Shown here piece after piece: positions 47,501-62,562 of a stretch of DNA of 64,000 nt. Each line of letters starts with the position of its first letter. Within the stretch, counting starts at the first letter, position 1. The notes beneath the pieces are model-generated. The model was given only the letters and a program-made list of their open reading frames with translations, ran no database searches and was not told the DNA's origin. The stretch comes from Molanna angustata (Eukaryota > Arthropoda > Insecta > Trichoptera > Molannidae). Where the stretch lies: the NCBI GenBank assembly GCA_963576475.1, contig OY754970.1, positions 38,095,447-38,159,446 of the forward strand, written 5' to 3'. Position numbers and translations under genes: made by a program.

Positions 47501-50500
47501 TTAATATTTGATTCTAGAACCAGTTAGTTGCTCGAGAATCTATACAAAATAACTTAAATAATGGAGTAAACAATCCTAATTATTTGATTATAGGACGGTT
47601 GAATTTAAGATATCTTTTACTCAGTGCTGAAAGACAAACGGAGAAATTTGGCGGTAAAAGAATTTAATTTTGTACGAGCTCATAATCTATAATTTCTTAT
47701 ATCAAATATTTCGAATAGCACATGCGGCAATTACTATACATTTTGTGTATGTAAAGCTTACTTGACAAAATGATATACAAAATTCTTTAGTGACTCTCAT
47801 TTTTGCTTCATGCTTTATAATATAGATATGTCTATATTAACCTTTGTACACTTGAATGTAATCCCAATTTCGAATTTTTGTTTAGAACTTCCCTACCTGT
47901 CGTCTGCGTATAGTCAAATTATCGACCATTACGATTAACAAACCTACTGCATTATTTTCCGTTACAAAAGCAGGTTCTTAGTGAAAAGGTCGTAATTGGG
48001 ATACGATGTTCTATAGAGAGTAAGACTGCTGATATGACATTTAAATTAAAAAGCAAATAAGATGATGTTTTCTTTACCTTAGGGTCACTGAAATCAATTT
48101 CTCTTTCAACATGTACCCATCCAGTGGGACACCATAATGCTTTATCCAAATTACTTGATTGACCAACAGGTGCTTCATTGTCACTGCTTGCCATCCCATC
48201 TTCTCCTTTACGGATCATCCTTGAAAACAAAAATAAATCAATGATGCAACACATTGCAAATGTACAAAATAAAAATGAAACAATGTTTTTTGTTACACTC
48301 ATCCTAAAATTAAAGAATGACAGTTTTCATTGAAATAATTTCTAGAAAATAAGATGGAAATGTAGTTTTTGTATTGTTTCATTTGTTTACTGCAACAAAT
48401 TTATGGTTCTGTAATCAGTTCTGGAGTAAATTATACATAATACTTAAATCTATGAGATATCATATTTTTTAGTGAGTTAATGAAAAAGAATAACACAACA
48501 AAAATAATATATCACATAATCATTCAGGTTTTATTTTGGAGCAGTAAAAAGTTTATCCAGTTCAAAGTTTCAAGTAATGTTTGTGATGTATGGTTTCCAT
48601 TGAGTAAAACTTGAATTGTCATGTTCAAAATTCTATACAATAATAATGTAGATTGTCATAACATGCATTTAAATTTGTATTTATCAGGGATTTTTTTTTC
48701 TAGATTTATAAAAATAATTTTTGTCATACAAATATTTGAATGACAAAAAAAAACATATTTATTTACCTGTTTAATTCATCTATGACATCTTTGGACTTTG
48801 CTGCCTCGTGAAAACTCACAACTCTTGAATGAGAAGGTCCTTGACTCACAATAATATTTCCAGGCGACACTTTATACTCTGTCACTGAACATTCTCCTTT
48901 TGTATTAACACTAAGTTTTGAAATACTCTTGGATGTTTCAGCGACTGGTATCTTTGATTTTGCTTTAACAGGAATTTGTGATTTTCTTATAACAGAACTT
49001 GCGGAAACAGGTATTTTACTTTTCTCTGTGCTAATTCTTTTCTTATTTTTACAAATTTCCGTTGCTATGGTATCTGATGTAGAGACACTAGTTGTCATTG
49101 AATCACTAGTTTGTGTTAGAGAGTTATCCATTATTGTTTCTTCCTCTTCTGGAACTGGCACTAATGATCCGTTAACCTTTTTGCATGCATTTAAAATTTC
49201 CTCAAGTAAAGAGCCTTCAGAATTTTCAGTAGTTAAGACAATGCCATTTATTGATAGTTCTTTGCCATTTGTTGTTGCTATTTCTACATCACAATTGTTA
49301 TGTGAAGATGTTTGTGCCGTTATCGTATGATCAAAGTTTTCAGAATTAATGGTTTCCTCTGGATTGGATGGAACTGTTCCAACTCTGTCTATGGATGCAT
49401 AAGCATCATCTGAACTGCATGACTCATCAACAGAATATATTTGGTTTATTCCATTGTTAACATCAATAATTTTGTTGATTTCGTTCTTTTGATGAACTTT
49501 CAATAAATGCTGTTCGTCAATTTCATTTTCAGTATTATGAAAATCTCTTATATAACCATCTGAATCTGAAAAGAAATCACTATTTTGGTTGTCTATAATT
49601 CGAGGGACTTTTGTTAAATCCGGTGAAACATCACTGTACATTGAATTGAAATCATTACTTAAAATAATATCACAGGAGTCATTTTCAGAATAAATAATTT
49701 CACTTCCTAAAGAACTACGACAGCTTTCTTGAGAACATTTGTTTTCACTTAAATGTCTTGTATTTTCATCTAAACTGAAATCTTGACAATCTATGTAAGG
49801 TGGAGGAAGTTCATGTATCTCCGATATCGGCCTAGATGGTAATGAATCTAGTTCTTCTCTATTATGGCAATACTTTTGTTGTTCAGCTATAAAATTCAAA
49901 ACATTTTGTAAAGCTTGTTCCCTCTCTTGTTTCAAAGTAATTTGAATTTCGGGTAATTTGAGTATTGGTCCAGGGTTTTCTTGTGCACCACCAGCTCCTA
50001 AACCCCTTGAAGAATTAGATGCCAAACTTTTGGTGCTCTCAAACTTTACAAGTCTGTAAAAATCTCTAGTAAAATCAATTCCAATAGCTGATGATTCAGG
50101 TTCGTCACTATATCCGCTCATAGCAGCACTAGTTCTCTTTAACATGTCATTGTCACCTAAGTTATCATTATTATAACAGCAGTCATTATTAGTACAACAG
50201 TCTTCAGAATTTTCTATACTTGACCAACTACCACCAGGTGAAGGAAGACCCGAATTTTCCATAGGTGGATAGGGCCAGAGGTTATCTTCTCTCTTTTGGT
50301 CATCCATATCATTTTCAATCGATAATGGAGCAAATTTATCACTTGAATTATCTAACATATAGCTAGAGTTATTCCATAAACATTCACTTACATCTTCTTC
50401 TAACTCTAAAGCGTTGTTTTCTTGGATACTTGGTAATGTTGATAATGATATTTGGCCTGGTGTTATAGGTTCAGTTACTGTGGAACTTCTTTTCCAATTA

Positions 50501-53500
50501 GATTCTTGGAGATCCTCACAAGAAAGATTCAAACTCCAATCCTCCATCTCTGCTTGATCATACTCTAATTCCAAGAGATCTCTGTGCTGCTGTTGAAGGG
50601 CAGATCTTGTATCATCTAGTTGCAACCAATGCTGAATATAGTCTGCATCATGTTGACAGTTATTCATTTGTTCATCAATATTACTAACCCAAGAATTTCT
50701 ACTGTGAGTTGCATTATCCGATACCTCGACAGTTACAGGAGAAGGTGAAATAAGACTAGATGCTCCTCTCGTTCTTCTAAGAGGATGATTTTTCTTTTCT
50801 CTTTGTATCATTGGTGTTACGTCTAACAGTATCATACTTGGAGAACTAGGACTAGAGAAAGTGAAGCAATTGTCTCCACATTGAGATGCATTTGTAAGTT
50901 TCAGGCATAAATTTGAATCTGAGAAACTTCGCATTATGTGTTGAAATGGATTTATATTTCTTGTAGGTGGATAGCTATTTCTGGGATTAAAACTGACAGC
51001 TATATTTAAAGGTATATACAATATTTCTTTTTCCTTCTTGTCTTCTAAAATTATAGGATTATTAATATTTAATAGGACTTGGTTTTCTGCTTCATCTGAG
51101 GCTTCTTTGAGGTCTTCGAGTTCTCTATTTGGTTCCCCTTGTCTACAGGGATCGGCTTGGACATCACTTGACATGGTAGAATATCCTTCATCCCGATTAC
51201 CACTTTCTGGTGACTCTACAGTAACATCCTCTTCTGTTGATGCTGGAGGCAAGTGGTCTGTAAAATAATATCCATCTTTATTAGTTTACACATCTATGAT
51301 AAAACTAAATGAATAAAATTCAAATAATCCTAAACTATGAAGATTGAATATATTTATTTCTAAACAATGCTATTAAAATATCTTTTGATCAGCCATGGGA
51401 ATTTTAAACTAGAACTGACTATGCCTAGGGAGGTAGTAAAATTTTCAAATGTGTATTCTTTCCCCTTAGCGCTTTTATCCCGTTTCTATTGGGGTACGCT
51501 TTGACCATGATCCTGGAATTGGCGAGTCTGGTTATTACATTGAAGCGACTGCCATCTGACCTTCGTAACCCTTAGAAAGGGGAACCAGACAAATTGGATC
51601 ATGGCTACATATAGCTAGTGATATAAATCCGCACATAGATTTTTTTTAAAAATCCAGAGGTGCGTGCCCCCCCCCGGATTCGAACCGTCGACCTCACGCA
51701 TGTGAGGTGACAACCTTACCGCTGGGCTATCACCGCATGTGGATTTCAAGCTCTGTAATATTGTATCTCATATTTGCATTATATTGTACCTTTGGAAATA
51801 AATTCTCCATTCATTCAACTGTTGTAGTTGGTATACATAATATTTCCTTTTTATTTACAATAATTTGTAACATAAAATCATTTTTGTATTCTCGAATCTT
51901 CTATATTTGAGTTTTCCTGTACATTTTTAAATGTGCCATTGTATCAAAGTGATTCTAAACTGTTGGATTTCAGAATGTTTTTTGTTCTAAAATTTAAGAA
52001 AACAAAAAAAAAATACCTGGTATTGTTTGAGATAATCGATGCAGGCATTGTGATAACATGTTGGGTTGAGACACTTTCAGGTTGAGGGTTAGAGGTCTCT
52101 CCGGTGGGGCCCATAGCGATGGATCGACTGCCCTCAGTGCCTGCAGCAAACTCTGGGGAGTAACTTCGATGCCCTTTAGTTCCGTCCAAAGCTCGGTGAG
52201 GATTTGGTGTCTTCTCTTATCCTCTGCTGATAGTTGATATGTATGGTGGGTTACGCAGACACTCATAATATCACTCAGTGGTTCGTCTTTGAATGATATT
52301 ATTGAGTTACCATTACATAATCTATCTGAACAAGATGGTACAATGATATTGCCATCTGAAAAGCGTTTATTATCATTGTTGTGTTTATCAGAAATGTCTA
52401 TTGAGGCGTTTATGTCGTCGTTACTTTTGCATAGTCTACTATGCTTTTGAAAGTATTTTGCCTTGGATAAAAGTTCCGTATGGCATTTTACATTAGTTGA
52501 TATAATTCTGTTGTTCGGTGGAGAGATTAGTTCGTTGGAGTTTAGACTAGAAATTGTTGTCGAGTTACAGCAGTTGATGTTTCCAATTTGAAGATCTAGA
52601 GCTGAAAATAAATTATATATAAAATATTAGTACCTAATCGATTTATAATAATGAAATTTATTTCTTTTTGCACAAAGTACCTACATCACATACATATTTG
52701 GCTAGCGAAAAAGAAAATGAATCAACTACAAATGAGTAATTTGATACAACTGAATTCTGTGTGATAGCTCCTTCCTCAGAAAATTACTGACACATGGTTG
52801 TATTAAAGAACTCTTTCATATTAATTCATGTAAATCAGTGGCTCTAAATTAGTTTTTTCAAAGTAACATTTGTAGAAAATATCACAATGCAAAATGCACA
52901 TATCACCTGTTGAAAAAATGTCAAATCAAACAGGACATTTATTTGATTAATTAAAGAAAATAAAAAAATGGTGATCTTTAGGACGAAGGCCACACAGGTA
53001 GGTGCCTCGCTTGGTGTTTAGTGCTAAACAATGGCCACATAGCATGCTATGCTACATGCGTTTCATTTTAGATAAGCAAATCAGCTAGCTTACCACCAAG
53101 AAAAATACTTATGTAGGTGTGGCCTTAAAAAGTTATTTCAGCATGATAAGTGTGTATATTTGCAAGAATATACTGACCAGGGTCAGGACTGGCAGGAGAT
53201 GGGGCTGCCCTGGGGCGCAGCTGACGAAGCAGCAGCGCCCCCAGGGTCCGGTTCTGCGCCTCCAGCTCCCGAGCACGGACACTTAAACGAGACAACTCTT
53301 CACGAAGACCCTAGAGTAAAACAATCACATAATTAGGTACCTTTTGATAAAAGTAGAAATTTAATACTTTTAGATAATTCAAAAACAGCAAATAAATAAT
53401 CAATAAATCAATAATATAACGGGAAAAAATAGTAATAGGTAATATGTAAAATTGATATAATTTTATGAAATTTATAATTATATTATGTAGGTATAATACA

Positions 53501-56500
53501 TATTTTTAATTACATCAATGAAATAATAACTAATCTCTTGACCTTAAAAACATATACTTAGTGTTTAATTTTATTATATTAATATATCGAAAAATAATAA
53601 CAAAAAATGTATTGAAGTTTGTATGTATCTTAGAAAAATGTATTGAAGTGTATATACAGACGGTGGCCAAATTAATACAATCAAATGAATTTATAGCAGT
53701 TTTTAGACTTCGAATCATTGAAAATTATTATTTTTTTATTTTATTTCGATCTTTCTAGAATATTATGGGAGATTTAATATATTTTTATAAAATAAAATGC
53801 ATTTACTATGAATATATAATAGTTTATTGATAATAAAATACGTTTTATGGTAAAATGATCAATATTTAGTAAATCCTCCCTTAGCTTTAATTACTGCTGA
53901 TATTCTTCTGGGCATGCTGGAGATACATTTAATTGAGATATTTTTTAATTCTGGTGTGTTGTGCCATGCCTCAATTATGTTTTCTATTAGTTGTCTTTTG
54001 TTGGTGATGACACCTTTTTTTACAATTGCCCTTTTCAGAGCCTCCCAAACGTTTTCAATTGGATTTAGATCCGGTGAATTTCCTGGCCAATCTAATACCT
54101 TTATTTTTTCTCCTTCTAGAAATTTAGTAACGGTTTTCGCTTTGTGGCAGGGTGCAGAATCATGCATAAATACATATTTTCCATTTGGAAACCATTCGGC
54201 CACTTGAGGCTTTAGTCTCCCTTTTAAAACTTCTATATACTGGTCCTGGCGCATTGTGCCATTCACAATATACAGCCTTCCCATACCCATCCCACTAATC
54301 ACTGACCAGATCATTATTGACTGAGGGTGCTTCACTCTTTGGACCACACATTCCTCATTATATTTTTCACCTGGCCTTCTTCTCACATATTGAGTTTTGT
54401 CCTGCAGTATTTGGATTGAGGATTCATCAGAAAAACAAACCTGAAAGAACACGAGAAGTTTTCACTAGTCAATTTTATTTAATACAGAAAGTTTCATAAA
54501 AACTTATTTTACATTCTAATACCTTGCTCCAATCGTCTTCGTTCCAATTTTGGTGTTTTAGTGCCCATTCTAGTCGCTTTTTATGCATTTCAGGTGTTAG
54601 TTTTGGCTTTTTCACTGGGCGATAACATTTGAGGTCCATTTCCACCAATCTTCGTCTCAATGTACGATCAGATATATTGACTCCTGTGGTCTGCAAAATA
54701 GATTTTATTACTTTTCGAGGCTTCTGTCTATTTTCTAGAGCAACATTTCTGATTTTTCTTTCTGTTCGCGGAGTAGTAATGCGCTTTCGTCCACATTTTC
54801 CTATTCGAGATGGTTCAAGGGGTACATTTCCTTTCATTTGCCTACTTATTTTGTGCACAGAATATTGAGAAACATTGGTAAGTGTGGCAATTTCTCGTTG
54901 ACTGTATTCACAGTGACCAAGAAGGGTTGCAATTTTAGATTTTTTTCTTGGAGTGAGGTCACAAGATCTTCCCATTTCTAAAATAAACCAAAAAATTCTG
55001 AAATTCAGCATACATTTAGAAAATAATTTATCAAAATCGTAATAATTTGATAAGTAGAATAATTGTGATAAATATTTAGTAATAAATATTAGGTTTACCT
55101 GTTATTTAAAAAAAAATGTAAGAAACACTCAAACACTGTCTCAAATAAACACAAAATCAATGGGCAAAATATTCCACTAACACCCGCACACTCTGTGAAG
55201 ACCAATACTAAACTGACATTATCTTATCTTGTATGAGACAAACTTCATGTTGATGCTTAAAAAGTGTTGCAAGTACGATAACAATAATGAAGGGAGTTGC
55301 CACAGTTAAAAATATACTGATGTGATTCGATTTTGCTGGATAACAGCTAAAAATACAATTATTTTTGCATTTTTTTCCTTTGATTGTATTAATTTGGCCA
55401 CCGTCTGTATATCTCAGAAAAATGTGTTGAAGTGTGTAGGTATATATCTCAGAAAAATGTGTTGAAGTGTGTAGGTATATATCTCAGAAAAATGTGTTGA
55501 AGTGTGTAGGTATATATCTCAGAAAAATGTGTTGAAGTGTGTATGTATCTCAGAAAAATGCATTGAAGTGTGTATATATCTCAGAAAAATGTGTTGAAGT
55601 GTGTATATATCTCAGAAAAATGTGTTGAAGTGTGTAGGTATATATCTCAGAAAAATGTGTTGAAGTGTGTATGTATCTCAGAAAAATGCATTAAAGTGTG
55701 TATATATCTCAGAAAAATGTGTTGAAGTGTGTATATATCTCAGAAAAATGTGTTGAAGTGTGTATATATCTCAGAAAAATGTGTTGAAGTGTGTATATAT
55801 CTCAGAAAAATGTGTTGAAGTGTGTATGTATCTCAGAAAAATGTGTTGAAGTGTGTATGTATATATCTCAGAAAAAAATATGGTTAGGATGAATAATATT
55901 ATAAATACACTATAGTATGCGCTATATGGAAGGAAAACAGGTTTTTTTTTCTGTGGAAAATCTTGTAGATACAAATGAAAATATGAACAATTAATTGTTT
56001 GACGAAATTACAGTAAGTACATTTTACCATGATTTTACCTATTCGATTTAATTAGGTCAGTAGGAATAGAGTCGCGAGAGCGAGTTGTATCGTGAATTGA
56101 ATAAAAAATTGAGTTTGAATGTGGTTTGAATACTCTATTTATTCGTAAATGAATATTCAAACGTTAATTTTTCAGGACTCTTTTGGAATGGTCAGCCAAT
56201 TTAGGTACCTTTGCTCCATCTTTACAGCAAACAATAAAGATCCAATTGAGATTAGAAGAATCGCGGCTGTCAATAATACGTATTTCGTGCTAAAATCTCT
56301 CAGTGTGCACAGGAAAACTAAAATTACCCTTTGTCTTCAGAACTCTATTGGCCTCTGGCTGCGGAGCACTGACCTTAACAGTGAGAATGGCAGATATGTT
56401 GGACTCATTTGAGTGAAAAGTTCTGAGAAGGAACTGTGGATCTGTTTTGGAAGGTGGATCACGGAGAATCTGGCGAAATTATGAATTATACACCATTTAT

Positions 56501-59500
56501 CGAGCCCTGTGTTGTATCTCAACAAATAATATAAGGTTGCTTAGATCGAGATGGGCGGGTCATGAATCCCGGAAACACGGGTGCCCAGAAGAATTCTAAA
56601 TGGGCATCCAGGTGGAAAAGAGGGTTGGCAGACCAGGGAAGCGGAACAGCTTTTCCAAGTGTCCAACCAGAGGACGGCAACTGGTGACAGGGGACGTTGG
56701 AGGCGCTTTCTGAGGGAGGCCAAGGCACAATTTGGGATATCGCGCCATCGAAGAAGAAGAATCTTCCAAGATGGCGGCCAGATGGTTTTTCAAGTGATTA
56801 TTTATGTTTTAAATCAATTGTATTTTTAAAGAAAAATATCATAGCAATGTTGTAACTCTTCTTATAAGTCTAACAAAATAATTAATTGTGAAGAGTTACA
56901 TAAATGACGGTACGATTTTTGAACAGCGGTAAATCCAGCACATAAATTAGAATCCAACAAGGGGATGCATTTTCTCAGTTAATTAAGTGAACAAGATTAA
57001 AGTTTTAGTGTTTGTTCAAGTTGCTGTTGTTTGTTTTGTAGTCAGTCTATGTAGACTGGATAGGATGAGACCAAAATGTTGTAGAAGATGGAAGGTACTG
57101 AAATTTCGTGGAACATGGAATTGAAAATCACATGGTACTTAATTAAAATAACATGTCGCATACTCAGGATAACAACTTTGATCATAGCGTTTGCGAATAA
57201 TGCGTTTTACTGAAATCATAGCATACCTACATCGCAAAAGTTTAAATGAAAAAATAGGAAATTTTCCTTTTTTTTTCTTTCCATTTATTTTTATACAATA
57301 CGTGATAATTAACTCAATTAAAATTACGATTCATATACAAAAAGCAGTTGAACACGATTTGAGGGTATATTCAGATGATCTAACATATCAATAGAGTGAG
57401 TTCCTATACGATTTATCGAACCTTTAGGTCCCTGAATACTCAGGGCCTTACTTACTATTTAAAATGCGAGTTAAGTCAGTTTCGGCCATACAAAAAACTG
57501 TGTAAGTATCAGCTTAAACACAAATTGCAAATAGTAAGTAAGGCCACAGTGTTATTTATAAAAATAAATTTGGTTCAATTGAACCCGGTTCAAAGTCTTT
57601 CTCATATAAAAATAAATAATTCTTGTATAAGAATATTTGAATTTCAGAATAAGACTTTGAACCGGGTTCAATTGAACCAAATTTATTTTTATAAATAAGA
57701 CTGATAAAAAAAATTGGTTCAATTGAACCCGGTTCAAAGTTTTATTCTGAAATTCAAATATTCTTATAAGAATTTCTTATAAGAATATTTGAATTTCAGA
57801 ATAAAACTTTGAACCGGGTTCAATTGATCCAATTTTTTTTTTATAAATAACACTGAAGTTTAATGAGTCATTCTGTGTAGTATTTCACATGTACTTGTGT
57901 AGAATAATAGTTTTTGCAAATTTAACGTTAATTTTATCGTCGAATCTAGGATATTAAAAGAAAAATTACTTACTTTGGCCTGTGAGGCTCCACCTTAGAA
58001 TAGTACTTGTATTATTTTATATTATTGTTTTCGAGTGTCCCGTAGGAGCTGGGTAATCGACAACAACAATAACAACAGGCAACAATAACATCTCACATAG
58101 TTCACCAACGAGGTTCACCACCCATTCTGAATGTATAATAGTACCTTTTTAGATGAGACGAGTTTGGTGTGTGGGTATAGACGCATGTGTTGTGTTCCCT
58201 TTTATAAGGCACTAATGTACACACACACACCTGTCGCTGGTTACCCCACATTGTGAGATATACGGTATTAGTATGAATGAATGAACAATTAAAACGATTT
58301 TAGAAAAATCGCAAAGTCTGGCATTGCCGACCGCCGTGGGTTTTGTGATGGCGTCCTGGGTTCGATCCCCAACAGAGGAGAAATTTATTCGCTAATATTG
58401 CTTCTCTGGGCTGGAAACACTGGTTAGTTGGAAGAAATTGCCACATGGCAATAATAAAGTTTATTATATTATTATTAAAAATCTAGATTTTCACTTCATT
58501 TAACGAAAATGCCAAATTCTCTAAATTTTGTTTCAAGGGTGGTTTATATAATATATTCCTATTTTTTATAGAATGATTTTTGAGTGTTACTAGAATTTGG
58601 CCACGTCACAAATATGTGTGTTATTTTTCAATTAAATCTGCTTCTTCGTTTAGTAGACCTGTTGGTTTGTTATTCTAAATCTATGCCTCCTGAGATAAAG
58701 AAGTCCAACTATCCTTCCATCTCTATTAAATCGCTATTAATCATCTTTATTAAATCCTATTATATCAGGTATGTTTGTTGAAACTTGATTATTAAAATAC
58801 AATCATTTCATTAGTGAATTTTTCTTTTATGATTTCGTTACAAAAAAATCTTTAGGAAGGTTTAGTGGTTTATTATATTCGGGGAGGGTTTTTAGTCCCA
58901 TCTGAGGTTGTACCTAAATGTTGTCTAATATTAAAGCGGCGAAACGATTAATGGTGCCTCTAAACTGGCACAGAAGCAAGCCGTGTTTAACAGTTAATTA
59001 GACTAATTAATGGGTCAGGCGTTAGCTGAACCCAAATTAAGACGCATTACCGTCTTTCGTAGATCTGTGGCCGCCTAGGGGAGGACTCGAGGCTTTGCTT
59101 GCCCTACGATGTTCAACCATCTCTACAAAGACGAATAGAACAATTATGAAAAGTCTCAATTTCCCTCCCAAATTGCTGTCATTTTGATGTCTCGCCATAA
59201 TCGGTTATCGTAAATTAAAACAACGTACTTTTGAGTTTATAAAGAACACAGTCACGAGAAATGAAGATACAATAACTATCTCAACTAAACTGAAAATAAC
59301 TATGTACTTATAAAATATCTCTATATCTTATACTCGGAAAACTATGCTTTAAATCATATACGATTAATAAAGAAACTCAAGATATCATAAGTGCTCTAAA
59401 ATACAAATATATAGTAACCCCAGACTGTGTTTCTCGAGCAAAGATTAAAGGAAAATATAGATAAAATACTTTGATTTCATAAAATTGTTAAAAACTATTT

Positions 59501-62500
59501 GTTGTTTCAATGAAAACTAATTCCGTAAAACGACGCAATTTTGATCAATTTTATGGAATCTTTAAAATATTTTAAGTATACTATTACTGATACTTGTGTT
59601 GAAATAACCCACTGTTTTTTTGTAAAAACATACAATGCAGTACAAAATAGAAAAATCGACAGTTAAATTTCATATAAGTAAAATACATTAAAATGAACAA
59701 ATCTGTAAACTAAAAGAAAAAAACACACATACCATCACCCCGTTTCCATATTTAGGGTAGGCAGAGAGAACCGAACGCCAGTCTCTTACATCTTGATATA
59801 CATTTTTGCCTCATTAACCTACATTGCTTTTTTTATTATTCTGACTTCGTATGTTCCCATCTTTCAAAATCTCATTTATATGATCATGCCAACTCTTACT
59901 CGGCTGGCCTCTACATCCCATTCCACTCTTTTCAGCCTTGTATACTTTCTTTGTCAGGCGTTTATCGTTCATTCTCTCTACATGTCCGAACTACCGCAAA
60001 GCATTTATCTTCATTCTTCATTCTACTCACAGTATATTTTTCAATCATACATTCTGATTTGATCATTCCTTATCCTATAAAAATACACTCAATAATAAAA
60101 AAAAAATAAAAATACACTCAATAATTTTGAAATTATCTTAGAATATGTTTTCAAGTAATAATTTAAGTACCTATATTTAAATACAAACAAACAGATACAT
60201 GTCATGTAGATTTTTGATATTGTTAGTAAAATTTGTCATTTGACCTAAAACAACACAACAGTTCAAACAGCTGTTGCCCCAAAAGCCCAAAGTTCGCACA
60301 ATTAATACACATTTTACGTGAAACGTCAAGAAGTCCTTGGAATACCAAAGTTGTTGGAAACTTTTAAGCTCGGTTTCGAATCGAACTCCATCTAATCTGA
60401 CATTATCGCGCAGCTTAGAGCCGGATTAAGTGCCATTTGGATGCTGTAGAGTTTAGGTCGGTGTCAGTGGCCAGCTAATGGCGGGAGGCGGTGGTACCAT
60501 CTGGGGAATTTATGGCCACTGCATGCTCGGCCATTCCCTAGCCACAATGTTCTAAATAATCAGCGCTATCCTCTATGATCCGAGAATGTTCACAAAACCA
60601 TCCTACACAGACATTATTATCTTTTGCTGAATTGGTACACAATGAATTTTATCACCGCAAAACCCGCCATTAACTATTATTATTATTACGATAGTTTTTG
60701 ATGTGAAATTGAATCGAATTGATGTTGGGAACTTCCGGGAAAATATCGTAGAATCAAATTGATTCCGTAAATTAAATAGATATTGGTTCGAGAAATCCCA
60801 AAACCTAGATTTGGCAGTAAATAATTAAGAGTAGGTATAGGCAGTAAATAATTAAGGGTAGGTATAGGCAGTAAATAAAGACGCAACAGAAATACAATTA
60901 TCTGAATGATTAATGAAAATTGGACATACTTGAGTAAGTTCTCTTTGTAATTTGACATAATAAGATACTGAACAACGACATAATTAACTACAAATCGATA
61001 CCTATGTATAGTAAATGAAGTATGATTGAAATATGAATTACCCATTTAACTTTGGGAAACATTGACGGTTTTAATGTAAATAAATAGAAATCAATCTTAA
61101 AGATTAATATGTTGACTATTTATAAAAATAAATAAAAAAATAAAAAATAATAATATGGTTTAATAGTTCTAAGGTTTTTAGAATCACAGAATAATTGGTT
61201 GATAAAGGCCTAATCAGTCGAAACGATCGTTTTGTGAAACGAACTAAATCTTTGTGGAGCATTTATCAGTGATTTTTTCAGTGATACTAAAACAAGTGTT
61301 TTCAACTATGTCAACTGACAAAATAAAAGTTCACGCATTCATGAAAGCCTAGGCGTTATTGATACACATAGTGCGGCGAACAGGTATATCCGTCGCAAGT
61401 ACATGCACTAGAACAAGGTCAGTAACCTACCAGAATATTGACAACAATACAATTTCAAGAAGTAGGGAGGAACGTTCGAGAACCACCATGGACATTGACT
61501 AGGTACATACTTACGTAAACTACCTCTCTGAGGGTATAAAAGGCCAGGTAGCGCTCGACATTTCATCGTAGTTACTAACATCTACAGTGAAAGCTTACAT
61601 TTCCAAGTTGCTCAATTTTTGATTATATTTATTTCTTCTTTAATTAATGTCAAGTTTATATTCTTCTTCTTCTTCTTCTTCTGCTTGTTCTAGTACTGGG
61701 CACTGTTTGTTCTCGGATTCACTCCTGGGACGCGGATGTCCAGCTGTCCTTCCATCTCTTTGGCGGTCGTCCAGGGGGTCTGCTGGTTGACGGTATCTCG
61801 TCTGCCGCTATTTTCACCACTCTCACTGAATCCGCTCTTTCGACGTGATCTCTCCAGTAACGTCTTCTGTTTCTACCCCATCGCACGACATCCTCGGCAT
61901 CGCAGATCCTCCGAATTTCGGTGTTTCGTACTCTGTCTCGGATGGTTAAACCCGCGATGGGGCGGAGAGTTTTCATCTCGGTGGTTCGCAAGAGACTCTT
62001 TGTTCTCGTGGTGTCGGCTCTGGTTTCGATGCCGTATGTCATTATTGGCCTTACGCAGGTCTTATATATCTTCATTTTGCTTTCTTTCAACATGTGTTGA
62101 TTTCTCCATACAATAGCACCCCGCTACAATGGCAGCCTTATTCGTTTGTTCCCTGACTGCTTGATATTTCAGCGCCCAGGTACTTGAATCGCATAACTTG
62201 TTCTATTGTCTTATTGTCAACTACGAGTTTGCAACGTACAGGCTGTTTTGAAGTTACCATGCTCTTTGTTTTTTCTATGGAGATTTTCATGTTGTATTGT
62301 TGCGCCGATATGTGGAATTTGTGCAGGAGTCTTTGGAGGTCATCTTCACAATCAGCCATGAGGACCGCGTCGTCTGCATAGCATACAATATCGATTCTCT
62401 TATTTCCGAGAAAGTAACCCAATTCCAATGATTTGATGTCTTCTATAATCTTGTCCATATTGTGATATATAAATTAAATTCAATTGTAAATAAATATACA

Positions 62501-62524
62501 TATATGTAAGTTACCAAGCCTTTC

Positions 62525-62562
<38 letters not shown>

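Noticed and set aside
48929..49330. 133-codon + strand open frame
   Set aside because: Antisense shadow of the large NCKAP5-like exon.
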